Assembly: GCF_016920785.2 (NCBI RefSeq)
Contig: NW_024609837.1
Coordinates: 42,720,745-42,784,744 of the forward strand
DNA length: 64,000 nt
From: Ixodes scapularis
Lineage: Eukaryota > Arthropoda > Arachnida > Ixodida > Ixodidae
Direction: 5' to 3'
Within the stretch, counting starts at the first letter, position 1. Each line of letters starts with the position of its first letter. Made by a program: the position numbers and the translations under genes. Shown here piece after piece: positions 32,851 through 44,577 of the stretch. The notes below the pieces were generated by a model. It had not been told where the DNA came from. It was given only the letters and a program-made list of their open reading frames with translations, and did no database searches.

Positions 32851-33524
32851 TTGAAGAACGTCAACGGACGTTCTCTAATGTTTGTACACCACCGAACGGG
32901 AATTCGTAATAAAAAGGGTGGCTCGTAGAATGCAGACACAAGGAGACATTACTGGGCTACGACGAGGACGTGACATAGTAACGTTAGATGACAGGACTAC
33001 TCACATAAAGTCCATACAATGTTACACGGATTCTACTGCAGCATCTTAACAGTAATGTGCTGAATTTTAATATGAACACGGGCAGCCGGACCTCTGACCC
33101 GGAGATACGTTCGGATAGGAAACCAAAATTTAAAAACGCGTCTAAATTAAGTGTTTTTTTAAAAACCCTTGTAAAATTTTGCGTATATGGCACATATTCT
33201 CGAAAAGTGCGCTGATTTATTAGTATATGATGATGCCCACAAGGTAGTAATCTCACGCCTTTACGTGTAATAACTTAAACGTTAATTACTCATAAGTAAC
33301 TAAGAGCCCGGGGATACCAAACGTTATTAATTTCCCCAAAATACAGACCATTCGGTACAGAAACCAATAGCTAATCGACCTTTCTTTTCCCCCCGAGCAA
33401 TGCAGACATTCCGCAGGAGCGATTATCCTATAGCATTCAGCGAAACACCCTGTATGTATCATTCTTCTACTTTCAGGCTTTGTAATACGTAGACGTTACA
33501 GACCAACGCACTGTGCAGACTCGC
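32851..33524. other. Non-coding stretch, nothing assigned
   Basis: It contains only short frames, with no repeat termini or regulatory clusters that I can support. Confidence 0.4.
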
Positions 33525-33720
33525 GTTTTGCCCGCACCGGGTGTGGGCAGCGGGTGTGCGCAGAAGCCAGATTCACCCGAGGCGACGCATCTGCGCATGC
33601 GCAATACCGACAGCAGCGCCACCGCTGTGGCGTGACGTCAGAGAGTTGCAGCCAATCAGACCGCGGCATTGGCCGACAAGGCAGCTGAAGAACCAATCGT
33701 GGAGCAGGAAGCGTGATCCT
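33525..33720. repeat. Promoter-like dispersed repeat family N (copy 1)
   Basis: CTGCGCATGCGCAATACC (NRF1-type palindrome) is followed by GACAGCAGCGCCACCGC, a CRE octamer at 33633-33640, GCCAATCAG and a second AACCAATCG. The same order recurs at 61976-62218, and the first part at 45716-45828. It is a mobile or duplicated module with promoter-like content. Exact ends are unresolved. Confidence 0.65.
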
Positions 33721-33829
33721 AATACGCCGCGCCATGCCCGTTTCTTAAAACTGTTGACTACAGCCGTTCCCGTGTACAACCTAATCATTCATGCGCCATC
33801 TTTGTGGGATTGGCGGTCGAGCGCGTTAG

Positions 33830-34350
33830 CAGTGTTCGGTAGATCTAAAAAGTACTTAAATTAAAGTGCAGCCTAAATGAGAGGTTATGCACTTCAAGTA
33901 AAGTAGTAAGTACACCGGGCACAATCTACACAAAGTGAAGTGCTATAAATACCATGTTCTTTCAATGTAAAGTGCAAGTTCTTTTAACAGGAATTTTTTT
34001 TGTGCTTCAGTAGCAATCGAGGGTGCACCAGTTATTATCAAAAATAGCGGTCAATATTGGGTAAAGTAAAAGCGGTCACAGAGTAGTTGTTTTACTTTCG
34101 CTGGCGGACTATTTAACGCAACCAAGTTAGAAGGCACTCATTTGTTGACAAAGCATCATTATCTGATACAAAATTAACCAGACCGAATTTGGGAAATGTA
34201 ATTTGAAGTCGAGAATTTTACTTTCCTGAGAAAGCACCAGAAAAAAAAAACTTTAAGTAAAGTACATTTTCAGAAAATGTACTTCACGTAAAGTACAAGT
34301 TTTCTAAACTTACTTGAAGTGGAACTCGAAGCACTTCCCAACAATTAATG
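33830..34350. mobile_element. hAT-like MITE with 8-bp target duplication
   Basis: The left end CAGTGTTCGGTAG and the right end, which carries CTTCCCAAC, recall the hAT terminus CAGTGTTGGGAAG. Flanks are CGCGTTAG (33822-33829) and TGCGTTAG (34351-34358), matching at 7 of 8. The interior is full of AAGTAAAGTAC and ACTTCAAGTA words in both orientations. Confidence 0.65.
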
Positions 34351-34358
34351 TGCGTTAG

Positions 34359-35168
34359 CGTAACCCAGACCAAAGCAAACGGAGATAAAGCTCTACTTGC
34401 TGCAGTAACCAGGGATACTGGCTTAATCTTCACTCTGCCCATTTAGTTGCCAGTCAGTTTTTAACTATTTTTTCAAGACGAACATCTTATTGTTGTGCAG
34501 CCTTCAACCACTACAGTGTGGTTACAAACACCACGCTAACGATTTCACATTAGCAGGCCACCTGCACTGGCCACATTTACCATGTACAAGTTTTAAAATG
34601 TAGACAGAGTAACCTTCCAGTGTCTAATAGCGCTGTTCTACGGGCACGTTCAAATGCCCTCAGAACGAACTCCTTTCGAGAATCGGCGAACCTGCAGCCC
34701 GCGCCGACAGGCACGCACGGTGCCGAAACCGCGAGCTGATTCGCGGATGTTTCGAAGGAGGTCGTTATACAGGGATCTAAAGCTCAATACAACAAACTTG
34801 ATTGCTTTGTGTCATGCTTTGCGGTAACGTATAATAACGATACTTTCTAATGGCTACGACAGACTCGAAGTGTTTTCGGCAATGTACGGGCAAACAGACA
34901 CAAAGAGGAACACTCCATTAGATACAAAACATGGTTTCCGCAGCGCTATTTGTTTCGTCAGCAAAACATAACACGGGTATAATCGCATCCCGAAAGTTTT
35001 CGCTCCGCGCGGACGCTAACTCATAATTAAAAGCCTCGTTCGCAACAAAGAAAAACGAGTCGGCAAATCAAACGGCAGCCGACGGCCCCCGAGGGCGTAC
35101 GAGCGACCGACGACGAAGGGAGGAAGGAACACGAGTGGGAGCCCGAGAGTCACACAGCGGAGGGTATA
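34359..35168. other. Non-coding stretch with a small fold-back
   Basis: Bases 34665-34772 form an imperfect inverted repeat (GAACGAACTCCTTTCGA against TTTCGAAGGAGGTCGTTA). The rest holds no gene I can recognise. Confidence 0.45.
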
Positions 35169-35803
35169 CAGATGTCACGAACTTTTTTTCGAACTTTAGG
35201 TTCGACGTCGAAACCATGAGGTTCGACGGGTTCGGCAAACCTTCAAAGTTATTAATAAAAAGAATAATAATAAAACCGACGAAGTTGCAACAGTGTTGCC
35301 CAACTACTAGCTACTACGCACACACGCACGGATCTCGAACTTTGAGGAACTAATATTGTATAAAGTAGTTTAGATTTTGATATATATGTATCGATTCCCA
35401 ACGTGTACAGAATATAAAAGTCAATATACGTACTTTTAGTCATTTATTTAATTTAATTATTTACTACATTATAAAAATGATTAAGAATTGTTTAATCATT
35501 AATAAAACCTAAACTATTAATAATCTTTTAGATTAAATCATTATTGGATAAGAACGCCACAAGAAAACGTTGTCCATTAATGCGAAAACAATAGAAGCAC
35601 CGTAGCCAACAAATATTACCCCTTCCCAAGTCTCCAAACGGGGCTCCAGCTCGTTTACAACATTTTCGCGCGCGCACCCAAAAAGTTGGAACTTCAGTCG
35701 AACGTTTGCCAAACTTTGCGTTACAAGTTCGCAAAAAAAAAAGAAAAAATTAGTTCGAACCCTGTCGAACTCGGAACTTTCGCAGGTTCGCGACAACCCT
35801 CAG
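35169..35803. mobile_element. Probable hAT-like element with TTCGAA-rich arms
   Basis: The left arm CAGATGTCACGAAC, then TTCGAAC repeats, mirrors the right arm (complement AGGGTTGTCGCGAACC, then TTCGAACT). Between them lies AT-rich sequence and, at about 35292, CAGTGTTGCCCAAC, itself a hAT-type terminus that may mark a nested fragment. No target duplication is resolved. Confidence 0.5.
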
Positions 35804-35871
35804 AGGAGGGTAAGGAAGGAAAAGAATCACAGCGTGTTTGCCGCAGAACGCTTGTGCCCCGTTTCACTTTA

Positions 35872-36041
35872 CACGATGGAGCGCATCGGACGCTGCGAGT
35901 CGCCCGAACCAATCAAATGCCCCGCAGGTGTCACGTGACCTTCAAAAGGGACGCATCGACGCGCCCAACGTGAAGTCACGTGAGAGATTCGCAGCGCTGG
36001 ATTGGTTGGGATGGCTTGTAGCGCCCTCTGCGCTCCATCGT
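35872..36041. mobile_element. Palindromic MITE, CCAAT/TCACGTGA family (copy 2)
   Basis: ACGATGGAGCGCATCGGACG at the left pairs with the right end ...GCGCTCCATCGT. Arms include CCAATC/GATTGG, and two TCACGTGA octamers lie inside. The layout matches 26369-26530 and 43335-43507. Confidence 0.75.
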
Positions 36042-36326
36042 ACATTGAAGCCGAGTGTCGATGGCTCATTTCTGAGGCGGCGGCGGTGGCAGCGCTGGCC
36101 CACGCAATCGATAATTAATCAATGCTCGAACGCTCACATCGATCCGGCGGCAGGAGACACGTCTCGGGGCGTGATGAGAATACGAACGCTAACCTTCTCA
36201 TAACTCCTAGTCTTTTTCTTTAATCTTTCTCTTATTCTTTTTTCGGCCACGTTTCCTCTCGTTTGCGTTCTCGCTCCCGTGCTGAAGACGACAAACGTTA
36301 TACAGTGATTTACAAACATTGGGAGT
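36042..36326. other. Short unassigned stretch
   Basis: GGCGGCGGTGGC lies near 36077 and a T-rich tract at 36210-36245. No gene or repeat end is recognised. Confidence 0.35.
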
Positions 36327-36870
36327 TCATAGGGGCCATGAAACGATTTTGCAACTTCTTCCTCCTTAGCTTTATTCTTCAACTCAGAAGCGAATTGAGT
36401 AACTACGTCGTCGTGATGTGGTTGAGACATGCTTCGACACAGGTGCAATATGATTCTGAGCTTCCACCGTGATTTTTAAGTGCTGCGTGGAACCTGTCAT
36501 TCGCGAGTGATGATAAGTTTCGTCAGGGCACTCATAGGCCGCGAACGCGAATCCAAATATTCGTCGACGGATTGATTGTTGACGAGTGACTACGTCCGAG
36601 GGACGCAGTTCTCCATGTCAAATGCGTGATCGAGCTGGGGTCGGCTGACATGTTTTTGGGTACGGCGGATGCATCATAGTGAAAAGGCGGAGAGTTTTCG
36701 AAGGAAAGGAGGTACGATATGGTCCGCTATCTTTTCAAATGTTCGTAAAGAAAAGATGGCGTTTGAATTTCTGCCCTGATTCGTTTGGCTCACTAAACGA
36801 CACGCGATTTGTAAAGTCACAATCTAAAATCATTTATCCCAGCACAAAATTCACTTTATAGCCCCTTTAA
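36327..36870. mobile_element. TTAA-type element K7 (CCATGAAAC family, copy 2)
   Basis: It is collinear with 25226-25699. The left end is AGGGGCCATGAAACG with the TTAA decayed to TCAT. The right end TATAGCCCCTTTAA keeps TTAA at 36867-36870. The shared interior includes AATATTCGTCGACGGATTGA and ATCATTTATCCCAGCAC. Confidence 0.75.
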
Positions 36871-36941
36871 TAGATGCACCGCCTCGAGTGCGAACTTTGC
36901 CTGAAAAGAACAAGCGCGTGCTAGAGGCGAAGCTTTGACTG

Positions 36942-37854
36942 TAGAGTTATTACAATAAACGCTAGAGGTTCAGGTGGCGCTAGTGTGCTGTTGCATATTG
37001 AAGCAAACAGCAACCAGTCTAAATTTGACTTCCGGTAATGCATTCCTAAGGTAAAACACAAATGCGTTTTCTCTTCACGCTCGATTATAAGAGGAAATAT
37101 TTCTTAGTGTTTTGACAGAATAAAAAGTTTGGCACGTTTTACAATCGGATGTACAAAAAGACATGTCAGAGCGTTTTTCTTTAGAATTCATGAAGTTGAA
37201 CGCTGCGCTCAAATAGCCCAATACATGTGTATAATACCTGTTGACGTTGCAGACTGCTCTGATAGGGCACGTGTTTACGCATATAGTCAATGCTGTGAAG
37301 CACGCAGAGTGAATCAGCTTGACAGAACACCAAAAGGATGCTAATATATGCTAAATCGAAGAATCAAAACAGACGACAAGTACGAAGCATGGAGTTATGG
37401 AACGAAGAACACGTCTTGGATTAGTAACAAACTATTACAGATTATTCAAGCTGTAATAGCTTATTCAAACTACTACTTGAATAAACCCTACGCACTTTTA
37501 GTGGTTATGTTTGCTTGATTTGATAGCTTGTATTGACGTATTATACTGTACAACATAGACCTGGGCCTCAATTTTTTCTAACTTTAATATCACTCAGTGA
37601 TTAAAAAAACTTAAAATAAATAAATTACACTTTTATAATGTGAATAAAGCTACATAGTACGCGCTACGAGTAAAGAAACTACGCTGATTTATGCTATTTC
37701 CTAGAGAGGGGAAAAATATCACGTACGTTTTTCCATAGGAATACACAGGAAGGCCGGAAAAGTAGACTGGTAGCTGCCTGCTTCAATTTGCAACCCGAAG
37801 TCCCGCAAACACTAGAGCCAGCTGAGCCTCTAGCGTTTATTGTAATAGCTCTGT
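36942..37854. mobile_element. Element with about 140-bp terminal inverted repeats
   Basis: The left arm from TTATTACAATAAACGCTAGAGG to about 37080 is the inverted partner of about 37715-37854. Paired blocks include TGAAGCA, CAACCAGTCTA and ATTCCTA. The 0.9-kb whole encloses AT-rich sequence with no known motif. The long arms fit a fold-back-type DNA element. The flanking duplication is unresolved. Confidence 0.75.
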
Positions 37855-38422
37855 GATCTTACCGACTATTGGCAGGAGATCCGACTATTGGCGACGTGCG
37901 CGATCCAAAGCGTCGCAAAGAACGTCCTGGTACGATTGGCCGAATGCTGACTATAACGTCAGTAAAGGATTTTTCTCTGGCGGATATTAAAGAAATGGAG
38001 GAACTTCAATTTTAGCGGTGTTGGCAGCGTTGGTTTCAGTGCGCTGTGATTTAAAACTTCCACCATGCTCATTACAAACACCATCGAACTTGTTGTTCGC
38101 AAGGTAATGACGTCACGAGAGAGAACTAGGGTGCCTACATGTCTGTCTGTCTCAGGGTGAAGACATCCATTGTTGCCCTGAATGTGCCAGCGCGTGACGC
38201 TCTCGCGCACTTGGTGCATGACTTGGGCGGTAAAATGGCGTCTATGCATTAGCCAAAGCTACGCGCTCGTGCTGAGTGACACCGGATTGCGCGCACTTCA
38301 AAATGCATAGAAAGAACGATTGGGCGGAAAAATGGCCGAGATGTCACCACTCAAGCCAAAGCGTGTGTATGAAGGCACTCTAGAGAGAACCATAGCAGGG
38401 CGCCACCGAAACATCTCGCCGC
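37855..38422. other. Non-coding stretch, nothing assigned
   Basis: CCGACTATTGGC is directly repeated at 37861 and 37881. A CRE octamer lies at 38108-38115. No gene is recognised. Confidence 0.4.
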
Positions 38423-38588
38423 TAATAGAGAGTTGTAAGCACATCGCCTCACTGGTGCTCCATGGGTGCAGGCAGGCGCAGCGTACGCGTGAACATAGCT
38501 TTGGCAAGCTTGTCATTGCACGCACTTGCCCGCACGAACAGAGACATGCCGGCGGTCAGATGCCCTGCTTGCAACCGTCTATAGCGGA
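38423..38588. mobile_element. TA-type MITE, family D (copy 1)
   Basis: The left AATAGAGAGTTGTAAGCA and right TGCTTGCAACCGTCTATAG are imperfect inverted ends. The interior (GTGAACATAGCTTTGGCAAGCTTG) aligns with 39858-40018. Confidence 0.6.
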
Positions 38589-38714
38589 CAATTTATCGAG
38601 CTAGTTGTCCCTAAAGTCACTGGATCTTGGGAAAGTAACGCAATTGCCTTCCCTACCTGCGAGCCCGACACAAACAGATACAGACGACCAAAACCTCGCA
38701 AGGCGATTGGCTAG

Positions 38715-38945
38715 TCTGGTTAGAAAATTTTATTTACAACAGTGGTGTCATGACTAGAACAAAACCAAAAACCGAAAACGCGTTATATACAGTATATACA
38801 GGCTCTGCAATCCACAAGCCAAGTTAGCCAACCCCGCGCCTAAGGCGCGGGCGCGCACCAACTAATCCGCAAAGCGCCCGTCAGCGCGAACACTCTCGCG
38901 AAAAGACACCGACCGGTACCGCGCTCGCACGTCCCGCCCCTGTTC
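38715..38945 (-). repeat. Possible solo-LTR-like sequence
   Basis: Read on the minus strand, a GC-rich part (with the palindrome CGCGCCTTAGGCGCG) is followed by TATATACTGTATATAACGCG. It ends with TTGTAAATAAAATTTT, a polyadenylation-signal context. This order resembles an LTR, but no paired LTR, primer-binding site or coding remnant was found. A gene 3-prime end is the alternative. Confidence 0.25.
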
Positions 38946-39664
38946 TATGTTGCCATGGAAATCGCCATCTCGGTCCATTTAAATCTTCTAAGCTTGCAGG
39001 GGGTCGTTCTAAACCAGTCGCGCGAAGATTCCCATGGAGAATCATCGTTCAGGAAGCATGCATTCCTCGCCAATATTAGCGTCTTTGGCACTCTGCATGC
39101 AATCAACTTATCAATCATGCCCATCTCCACGGATCTCTTACAAGTTTATTGTTCTTCTTGCGTATTTTAAAAAAGTAAACTTATTTTTCAGTGCCTTTAA
39201 GCACCGACACAGCATGTGGTGGTGGTGCGAAGATGTATGCTTGGTTCTCCGGTATGTGGATAGGAAAATCTCGGTATACAAGAAACGTCTCCATAAAGCT
39301 ACCCATCACCAGCGTATTTAGATCGGTTCACCAAGATCGAAGAATTCAGGGAGAAATCGCTCAATTCACGGACCAAGATGGCGACCATACGGGAAGCTTG
39401 GCGCTACTTTCCCTGGATCCACTGACTTTAGTTGTCCCCGTAGCCCGGTATTTACTAAAACAACGTAACAAATAAATTGAACCTCGCCTTGCACAGTCGA
39501 ACACGAGCTCTTCGTTCTGACCAGTGCTTTGGTCGCACGAGGAGCGGCCTTGCAATCGTCATTTTCGATTTCTCTGATCAAAAACAAACAAGAAAATTCA
39601 GTTTGTTTTCTCCACAGCTGAAGCATACCGCTTGAGGCGTGACTGTTCCATCTCCTCCCCAATA
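38946..39664. other. Non-coding stretch, nothing assigned
   Basis: CCAAGATGGCGACC near 39371 is YY1-like. Minus-strand frames at 39361-39686 are unrecognisable. Confidence 0.4.
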
Positions 39665-39857
39665 GGGAGTATTCACTGGACGCCATATTTGTGGGTGCTG
39701 TTTAGAGCGCATGCTCATAACAAGCTCACATCAATAGGCTGCTAAGACCGGTACTCTTGATGGTGCGGAATGCACGTTGCAAAAGAGCTGTGGAACCTCG
39801 CCATCAGCACGCGCTCAGAATTCGCGCCCACAGCTATGGCCGCCAGTGAATACTCCC
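39665..39857. mobile_element. TA-flanked MITE, family A (complete copy)
   Basis: The ends GGGAGTATTCACTGG and CCAGTGAATACTCCC are perfect inverted repeats, with TA at 39663-39664 and 39858-39859. The interior aligns with 1281-1472. The right-hand TA is also the left border of the next MITE. Confidence 0.85.
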
Positions 39858-40018
39858 TATAGACAATTGCAAGCATGGTGCCCCGACTGGTGACCCATGT
39901 GTGCAAACACGTGCTGCTTGCGCGTGAAGATAGCTTTAACAAACTTGAAATCGCAAAGGCTTATCCGCGCGAGTAGAGTCATGACGGTGGCCGGTGGCCT
40001 TGCTTGCAATCATCTTTA
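39858..40018. mobile_element. TA-type MITE, family D (copy 2)
   Basis: It begins TATAGACAATTGCAAGCATGG and ends CTTGCTTGCAATCATCTTTA. The interior matches 38423-38588 (CGTGAAGATAGCTTTAACAA). It directly abuts a family A element, sharing its TA. Confidence 0.65.
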
Positions 40019-41111
40019 AGAACATCAGGGATGACGTGCGACCAGCACGTATTGAAACCGAGAAAAGCGTTTCTATGTTTCATTGTTTTTACCTACGAAA
40101 AAGAAAGGATATAACCCTATGGTAGCTGACAATGTGAGAACGGAATTGAGGTGTTTCAGTTGTCTGCCTCCGGAGCGAACTTCCCACCTTCAACAATGCT
40201 TCGGCGTTTCCTGCACCTCAAACGCGCGCGCGCGCGCATCCAAAGCACGGTGGAAGGCACGGAGTGCGTGCCGGAAGCGATGGCGTTCGAGAGACGCGCC
40301 CCGCCGTTCTCGCTCGGTCAGTGACTACAGGGCTTTGGACTTCAGCGTCCTTGGTTAAGGCGGTCCAGGTAGTTCGGCGTATTGAAGTATCTAATAAATT
40401 TAAAAAGAAGAAAGGCTTTCTCGGACTTGGCAGGCTTTCCGAAGCACTCCCTACTCACCCATCGAGATGCTTTTGAGAAACATCCGTCCACGAACCAGCT
40501 GTTCCCAAACTTCGGCTTCGCCGTAGTGCAACCGGCAAAAATTCACAAATATAAAAAAATGAAGGAAGCAAAAGAAAGAAGAAGAAAAAAAAACGTATAC
40601 ACCGACCGCATTCTTTCTTCCGTTCATTCATAACGCCAATAGGTTTTCCGGAAGTCAGCGCGGGAGCAGCGGAGTGAACTATTTTCGAACTCTTCCAACC
40701 CCTCGGCCGTTCAGGCGTCAAGATTAAACAGACAACAGGATAAAAAACAAAAAAGCAACAAAAAAAAAAAAACAAGAAGCAGGCACGAAACGTTTTGGCA
40801 ACGACGTTCAGCACCCACATGGAGGAAGACGAGCGCATCACCACACGTCATGTGTCACAAATAAATACACACACAAACGCCCAAAAGAACAGAAGAAAGC
40901 AGGAGAGCCGGGCACTCGGACTGACTCAGAGAGGCAAACCTGCGCCGTCAAGCATGAAAATACAAAATGTCGTCGACGCAACTCGTCGTGCCAACATGAC
41001 TACGGGGAATATCTACGAGGGAGCCGAATTCTCGTCATACCGACCTCCCGGGGAGCTGATTTCCTCCCTGAGACCACGTGACGCCGCGTGGTCACAAAAC
41101 CTCCCTCGCGT
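40019..41111. other. Non-coding stretch before a promoter-like site
   Basis: A (GC)n run lies at 40209-40226. Purine-rich and A-rich segments lie at 40550-40590 and 40740-40780. Near 41073, GACCACGTGACGCCGCGTGGTC forms a hairpin. Open frames have no recognisable domains. Confidence 0.4.
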
Positions 41112-41141
41112 TATAAAACGAGCAGTGCCAAACTCTCAGTA
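41112..41141 (+). promoter_or_regulatory. Candidate TATA/initiator core promoter
   Basis: TATAAAA (41112-41118) is followed by TCAGT, the arthropod initiator, with its A at 41138, about 26 bases downstream of the first T. ATG lies at 41161 but opens only 28 codons. A possible donor (CTG|GTGAGG) is at about 41355, so a short first exon of roughly 215 bases is conceivable. The spacing is slightly short for a classical TATA box and no product can be named. Confidence 0.35.
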
Positions 41142-42435
41142 TACGGAGTCGTGAGGCGCGATGGCGTGTGTGTTTACAAGCGTGCGGTGCGCGAAGCAGT
41201 TGTGTGGCGCTCTTGATTTTGAGCGAATCCTTCAGTGTCCGAAGTGATTACTCCCGCAATCCAGTGTCTTTTCTGGCTCGCTCGACTAGAGGTCTTCTGA
41301 AGATATCTTCGAGAATTTGGAAAACATCGCTTGTGTGTCGCGGAGCTGTCAATTCTGGTGAGGTCTCTGGAACGGTACAGCTAGGTCTTCTACTCATCGG
41401 TGGAGGCACGCCTGTACTTTGCCACGTTTTCAGGGAATATCATGTTGAACCGAATGCGAATCGAAATTGATACTGAAGACATCTAATTATAGTATGAATT
41501 GATTTCTGTCATCGAGAAACAACTAGGTGAAACCTTCTGTGCATCTGAAGAGAAGTTCGCTTAGGGTCGTTTTCTTTTTCTCAATTCTCGGGAATGGCTA
41601 CTTCCGAAAGACCTTAGCAGTTTTTGCATCTTTCACGTACAATTAATATAAATCGTCGTGTATCTGAGGTATTTGAAATCCTATAAAGCTTAATGCTCAT
41701 TTACAACATCATTGTCATTTCATTGTTCACTAGTCTCATCTCAACACCTGACACAACTGATAGACAACTAGCACTTGCTCGGTAGCTCGGTACCGCAAGT
41801 CATAGTTCTAATAGAAAGGACCTCTTTCTTTCAAAAAAAAAAAAAAGAAGAGCACTGAGTCTGGGCGGCTTACCTGTGACTGAAGAGGCGATATACCCGT
41901 TACTGACAGCCTTAAAATTGTGGAATATTCGATCAATTGACTCAAGACACTTATCCCTGAAGACGTGAGGCGTCTTGGTTCTGAGAACCTTCAGGCTGCG
42001 AGGCAATAACTCCCGGAATATAACAGCAGGGCGTCCTTGCAGCACTTCATGATGTGTATACCCTCTGTGACTAAAGTCAAAAACTACATTTGAGTGTTCT
42101 TGTGACGCCGACGCCCTGCGCACGTCCTCATGGTTCGCGTCGCTGACTCGAGGATAGTGCACGACTTCAAAGCCAAAGGCAAGACACTGAAACTTTGCTT
42201 AAAACTGTGGAGAAAGCGCCAGGCCAAGCTGTCAGCGTGGGTACAGCTGTGCCTCATGGACTTTCTTTTCGCGCCTGCGCAGTGGAGGCAACCTCGGATG
42301 AACAGATGGTACCTCAGCGGGTATGTAACCGTTCGATGTTTTCATATATTCCTTTCGGGTACCTGCTGCGTAGAATATGATCGCTCTTGTTGTAGCCCGC
42401 CGACCGTTCCAGCTGTAGATCCACCGAACGTCGTT
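41142..42435. other. Non-coding stretch, nothing assigned
   Basis: It includes the possible transcribed leader described for 41112-41141. The minus-strand frame 41800-42162 (120 codons) and plus frame 42130-42615 (161 codons) show no known motif. Confidence 0.4.
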
Positions 42436-42775
42436 ATATCAATTGACTCTATTGGCTACTCCGTCGATATTGACGGCACCTGGCGGCTAGAACAGAAAAC
42501 TGTGGTGACAGGTTCGCTCACAGCGCCTGGCGGTTCGAAGATGAAACCGTCAAAACAGGTTAGAAAACACGCGTTGGATATCACCAATATTCTGTTTCAC
42601 CTTACACTCTCATAAATCGGATGTGTCTACTTTGCCTCAGAGCGTTCAGAAGAGACGATCGCTGCAATCTACGGAGATGGCTCGGCCAATGACGAGACTT
42701 AAAATATGTTAAGCCTAACAAAAAAAAAAAAAAAACACTGTGCGCTGTGGCACTTAGCATGATGCTTCACGTACT
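42436..42775. repeat. Two dispersed-repeat fragments
   Basis: Bases 42436-42520 (ACGGCACCTGGCGGCTAGAA) match 62905-62985. Bases 42620-42775 (CTCGGCCAATGACGAGACTT then a 15-A run) match the left half of the repeat at 2060-2230. Neither end is resolved. Confidence 0.55.
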
Positions 42776-43334
42776 AACGTCAAGCTCAGTATCACAGCGC
42801 AGACGATTTCTTTTAGGCCTAATCATATTTCTAGTCTGGTTATACACCGATGTCCCTCATCGCAGCGAGTGGCTTCATACCAATTGCTTTGCGGGAATCT
42901 ATAGACGGCCCATATTTTTAGAGTGCATAAACTGAATATTAATATTCGTATGCTTAGTCAACTTTCTTTCTCACTGTAGTCTATAGCGGAGCTGCCTCGG
43001 TTTTTTGTATACACGGCAGCGATCGTTGACGAACCGTGACCTCTGGCGCCCATATGTGGTTTGCAATCAGAGGAGTCTCCCCCTCAAGTTTAATTAGGCG
43101 ATCTCTCTTTTTCGGCTAATGAGCTAATTAATGGCCCGGCACGCCGTCAGATCGATCTTCCCGAAGAAGAGCCGAGTGCGCTTTCTCGACCGGCGAAATT
43201 CGTTTGTTTTCATAGAGAGAGCCTCATCCAATCAAGTGATGCCATCAATCAGACTGAAGACTCCTCACAAATAGCTTTCTTTCTTCACCAAGCGTAAAAA
43301 AATATATTAAAAAATACTGCACTTCGTATAATTT
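42776..43334. other. Non-coding stretch, nothing assigned
   Basis: CTATAGACGG near 42900 recalls the TA-MITE terminus, but no partner end was found. Otherwise it is unremarkable. Confidence 0.4.
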
Positions 43335-43507
43335 TATGATGAACCGCACCAGACGCTGCGAGCCATCCCAGCCAATCCAGCGAAGCGAGCGTGTCACGTG
43401 ATCATGCGATCCGCGCGTCGATGTGCCGCCCCTCCCACAGATCACGTGACACTAACAGTGCCTGGGATTGGCTCCGATGGCCCGTAGCGTCCGCTGCGGT
43501 TAATCAT
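43335..43507. mobile_element. Palindromic MITE, CCAAT/TCACGTGA family (copy 3)
   Basis: TATGATGAACCGCACCAGAC at the left pairs with the right end GCGGTTAATCATA. The arms carry AGCCAATCC/GGATTGGCT-type boxes. TCACGTGA occurs twice in the middle part (near 43395 and 43441). Confidence 0.75.
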
Positions 43508-44547
43508 AGAGCGAAACGAAGCATTGAAAAACAATGACCTTCCCCCACACAGACGCGCGCACAGACATCAGACAGACTCATATATCAAGAATGAATGCCA
43601 GCTCTTTCTCCTTTTTTTGTACGTACATACTTTGAAGGAAACGCACTTTCTTGAGGCTTCTTTTTTTTTACGTAAAAATTTACTGGGGGAAAAAGTACGC
43701 ATCTCCAAAACCAATTATGACTGGGAGTTCCCCGATTTTTGGGTTGATGCTGAAACGGACCGTCAAATGTTGTTTCCACAGATTAGTGAATAGAGAAAAG
43801 AAAAATTGAGCATCGAAATTTGATTGACAGTTCGGCGTTAATTATTCCTTTATACCCTGTATTATAGAGCTGAAAAAAATTGTTGAAGTAATTTGGTGAT
43901 ACCTGATGAAGTTGACGAGGGAAGAATACGTATAGTGGTTTGGTAAATGTGAGTGCAATCGTTGATCAGCCGATACTCCTACCGCGATTTAAATAGGATA
44001 GAAATTTGGGCTAGTTGGTACGAATGCGTTTTGAAAAACAACGCGAAAAGATAAGATGATCGTATAGTATGATAACTGACAAGACCAAGCGCTGCACGAT
44101 GCTTTAATAACAAAAAAAGCAATTTATTCCGGGCACTAAAGTATTTTATAACATCAGACTTGCAGTATAGAAGCTCTGCCTCCAGCGCGAGTTTTCTACA
44201 TCCGATAATACTCCGACGTCCTGTGTGCACGGGCGGCCAGAGCACGACGGAAGGTCACAAGCGCGTGGTGCAGGTAGAGTTTCTTCGGCAGAGTTCTTAA
44301 CTTCCAAAGTATTGTAGATAGCCAAAGGAAGAACTCTGTCATGTTTTAAAAGAAGATGTTGCGTAGAAAAGCGATCTTTTAAACTTCTCAGTTTTTATTT
44401 CGAGAACATAAATGGCGTAGTATTTTCCTTTTCTCGGATCAGAGTATAGACACTGGGAGAATAAAAACGGTAAGGGGCCTCTTTCGAACGCCCGGCCTTC
44501 CGTCGTGATTTTGCTGAGCAGGTAAAGTAGAGCTTCCGTTGTCTCCA
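43508..44547. other. Non-coding stretch, nothing assigned
   Basis: Short frames only. T-rich and A-rich runs occur near 43660 and 44110. Confidence 0.4.
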
Positions 44548-44577
44548 CTCACTGTTCGAACGCCTTCGAACAGTGAG
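44548..44577. repeat. Perfect 13-bp hairpin
   Basis: CTCACTGTTCGAA and its exact complement flank the loop CGCC. Pairing extends outward to about 20 bp with mismatches (GTCTC with GAGAC). Confidence 0.7.
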
